A stretch of 6,015 nucleotides of DNA, from NCBI GenBank assembly GCA_016208665.1, contig JACQXT010000078.1, forward strand, positions 1 through 6,015, read 5' to 3'. Numbering within the stretch: position 1 is the first letter of the stretch; every line of letters starts with the position of its first letter. The translations under genes and the position numbers were made by a program. Positions 5,482-6,015 of the stretch are shown here, piece after piece. Origin of the DNA: Chitinivibrionia bacterium (GTDB lineage Bacteria; Krumholzibacteriota; Krumholzibacteriia; WVZY01). Under the pieces are notes generated by a model, which was not told the origin of the DNA, ran no database searches, and saw only the letters and a list, made by a program, of their open reading frames with translations.

Positions 5482-6015
5482 CAGGTATGTTTCCGTTCGG
5501 ACAACCGCCAGGTGAGCGCGGCGCTCAGGTGGGCGCCGAACAGAACGAACCGGCTGCTGATGTAGGTCCACATCAGGATGATCAGGATTGTCGTTAGCGA
5601 TCCGTATATCAACTTGTAGTTCATGGCTCCGCCTTTGATCATCCATTTGAAAACCACGATCGCGCCGCGCCATGCAATCGTCGCGACGAGCGCTCCGACG
5701 ACGCCCGCAGTCCAGGGAACGTGCGCATTGGGAACCCAGCGATACAAAGCGAGGAAGAGCACGAAGCTGTACACATAGGGAAACAGGTTCGACAGGTCGC
5801 CGTACGCCGTGTCGGAGATCGTTTCGCCCCGTCCGATCAGTATATCGAAGCTGCCGATGAGATTCAGTATCGTGGTGGAGAAAAACGAAAACAACACGAT
5901 GGCCGCGAAGATGCTGATGATGATGATGGCCACCAGACGGCTCCGTATGGAGCTCCGGTGGGACGCCGTGGTGTGCCAAGCTTTGTTGATGCTCGTCACC
6001 AGGAGATGAAACACG
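5481..6015 (-). CDS. YihY/BrkB-family inner-membrane protein, C-terminal part (enters from the right edge)
   Basis: This is the last 177 residues of a multi-pass membrane protein of the YihY/virulence factor BrkB family. The family was once named RNase BN by mistake, and its function is not settled. Seen: hydrophobic segments at about 27-50, 77-92, 101-123 and 137-165 of the visible part. Family-like wording includes Y-R-W-V-P-N ... V-P-W-T-A-G (91-104) and Y-G-S-L ... L-M-W-T-Y-I-S-S (137-154) followed by F-G-A-H-L-S-A. The Met at 6014 is probably internal, since full-length family members carry further membrane segments upstream. The end is intact, with a short polar tail L-S-E-R-K-H-T. It converges on thrC, so it belongs to a separate transcription unit. 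Confidence 0.88.
   Translation of the reverse strand, partial: VFHLLVTSINKAWHTTASHRSSIRSRLVAIIIISIFAAIVLFSFFSTTILNLIGSFDILIGRGETISDTAYGDLSNLFPYVYSFVLFLALYRWVPNAHVPWTAGVVGALVATIAWRGAIVVFKWMIKGGAMNYKLIYGSLTTILIILMWTYISSRFVLFGAHLSAALTWRLSERKHT

Noticed and set aside
1..6015. tRNA, rRNA, CRISPR array, insertion sequence or prophage module
   Set aside because: No regularly spaced DNA repeats, terminal inverted repeats, transposase or phage structural genes were seen. The S74 domain alone is not evidence of a prophage, since it is common in bacterial secreted proteins.

Overview
This is a GC-rich, gene-dense stretch of a Gram-negative (double-membrane) bacterial chromosome. The cell type follows from a TolC-type outer-membrane channel, a probable lipoprotein periplasmic adaptor and a secreted trimeric-fibre-like protein. 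The N-terminal domain of that protein (Y-I-S-Y-Q-G ... S-A-P-Y-A-L) and its S74 chaperone tail are, from memory, common in secreted proteins of uncultured FCB-type or related candidate phyla. That placement is an inference and no marker gene here fixes the taxon.

Layout. (1) Positions 1-2555, minus strand: a three-gene run read right to left. It encodes a TolC-family channel (1191-2555), a YbhG/HlyD-type adaptor (305-1189) and the start of a YbhF-like ABC ATPase (1-308) that leaves the window. Gaps are 1 bp and a 4-bp ATGA overlap, so this is a translationally coupled operon for a tripartite ABC exporter; the permease genes should lie beyond the left edge. (2) Positions 2556-2786: a divergent promoter region with a credible sigma70-type promoter in each direction. 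(3) Positions 2787-4280, plus strand: a secreted protein with GVYG-type repeats and a C-terminal S74 intramolecular chaperone domain. The Ser/Lys dyad is kept but the end is damaged: the expected C-terminal helix survives in another frame just before TAG 4249-4251. (4) Positions 4258-5430, plus strand: a complete threonine synthase with an N-terminal zinc-ribbon-like Cys4 motif and a TTG start. (5) Positions 5431-5480: a short convergent gap holding an inverted repeat. (6) Positions 5481-6015, minus strand: the C-terminal part of a YihY/BrkB-family membrane protein that enters from the right edge.

How they fit. The tolC-adaptor-ATPase operon forms one machine spanning both membranes, with an unknown substrate. 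The S74 fibre gene shares the divergent control region with it, but nothing shows that the two cooperate. Threonine synthase is a housekeeping enzyme that appears to be co-transcribed behind the fibre gene. No tRNA, rRNA, CRISPR array, insertion sequence or phage module was seen. The most notable observation is the disrupted chaperone tail of the S74 protein; the rest belongs to recognisable families.
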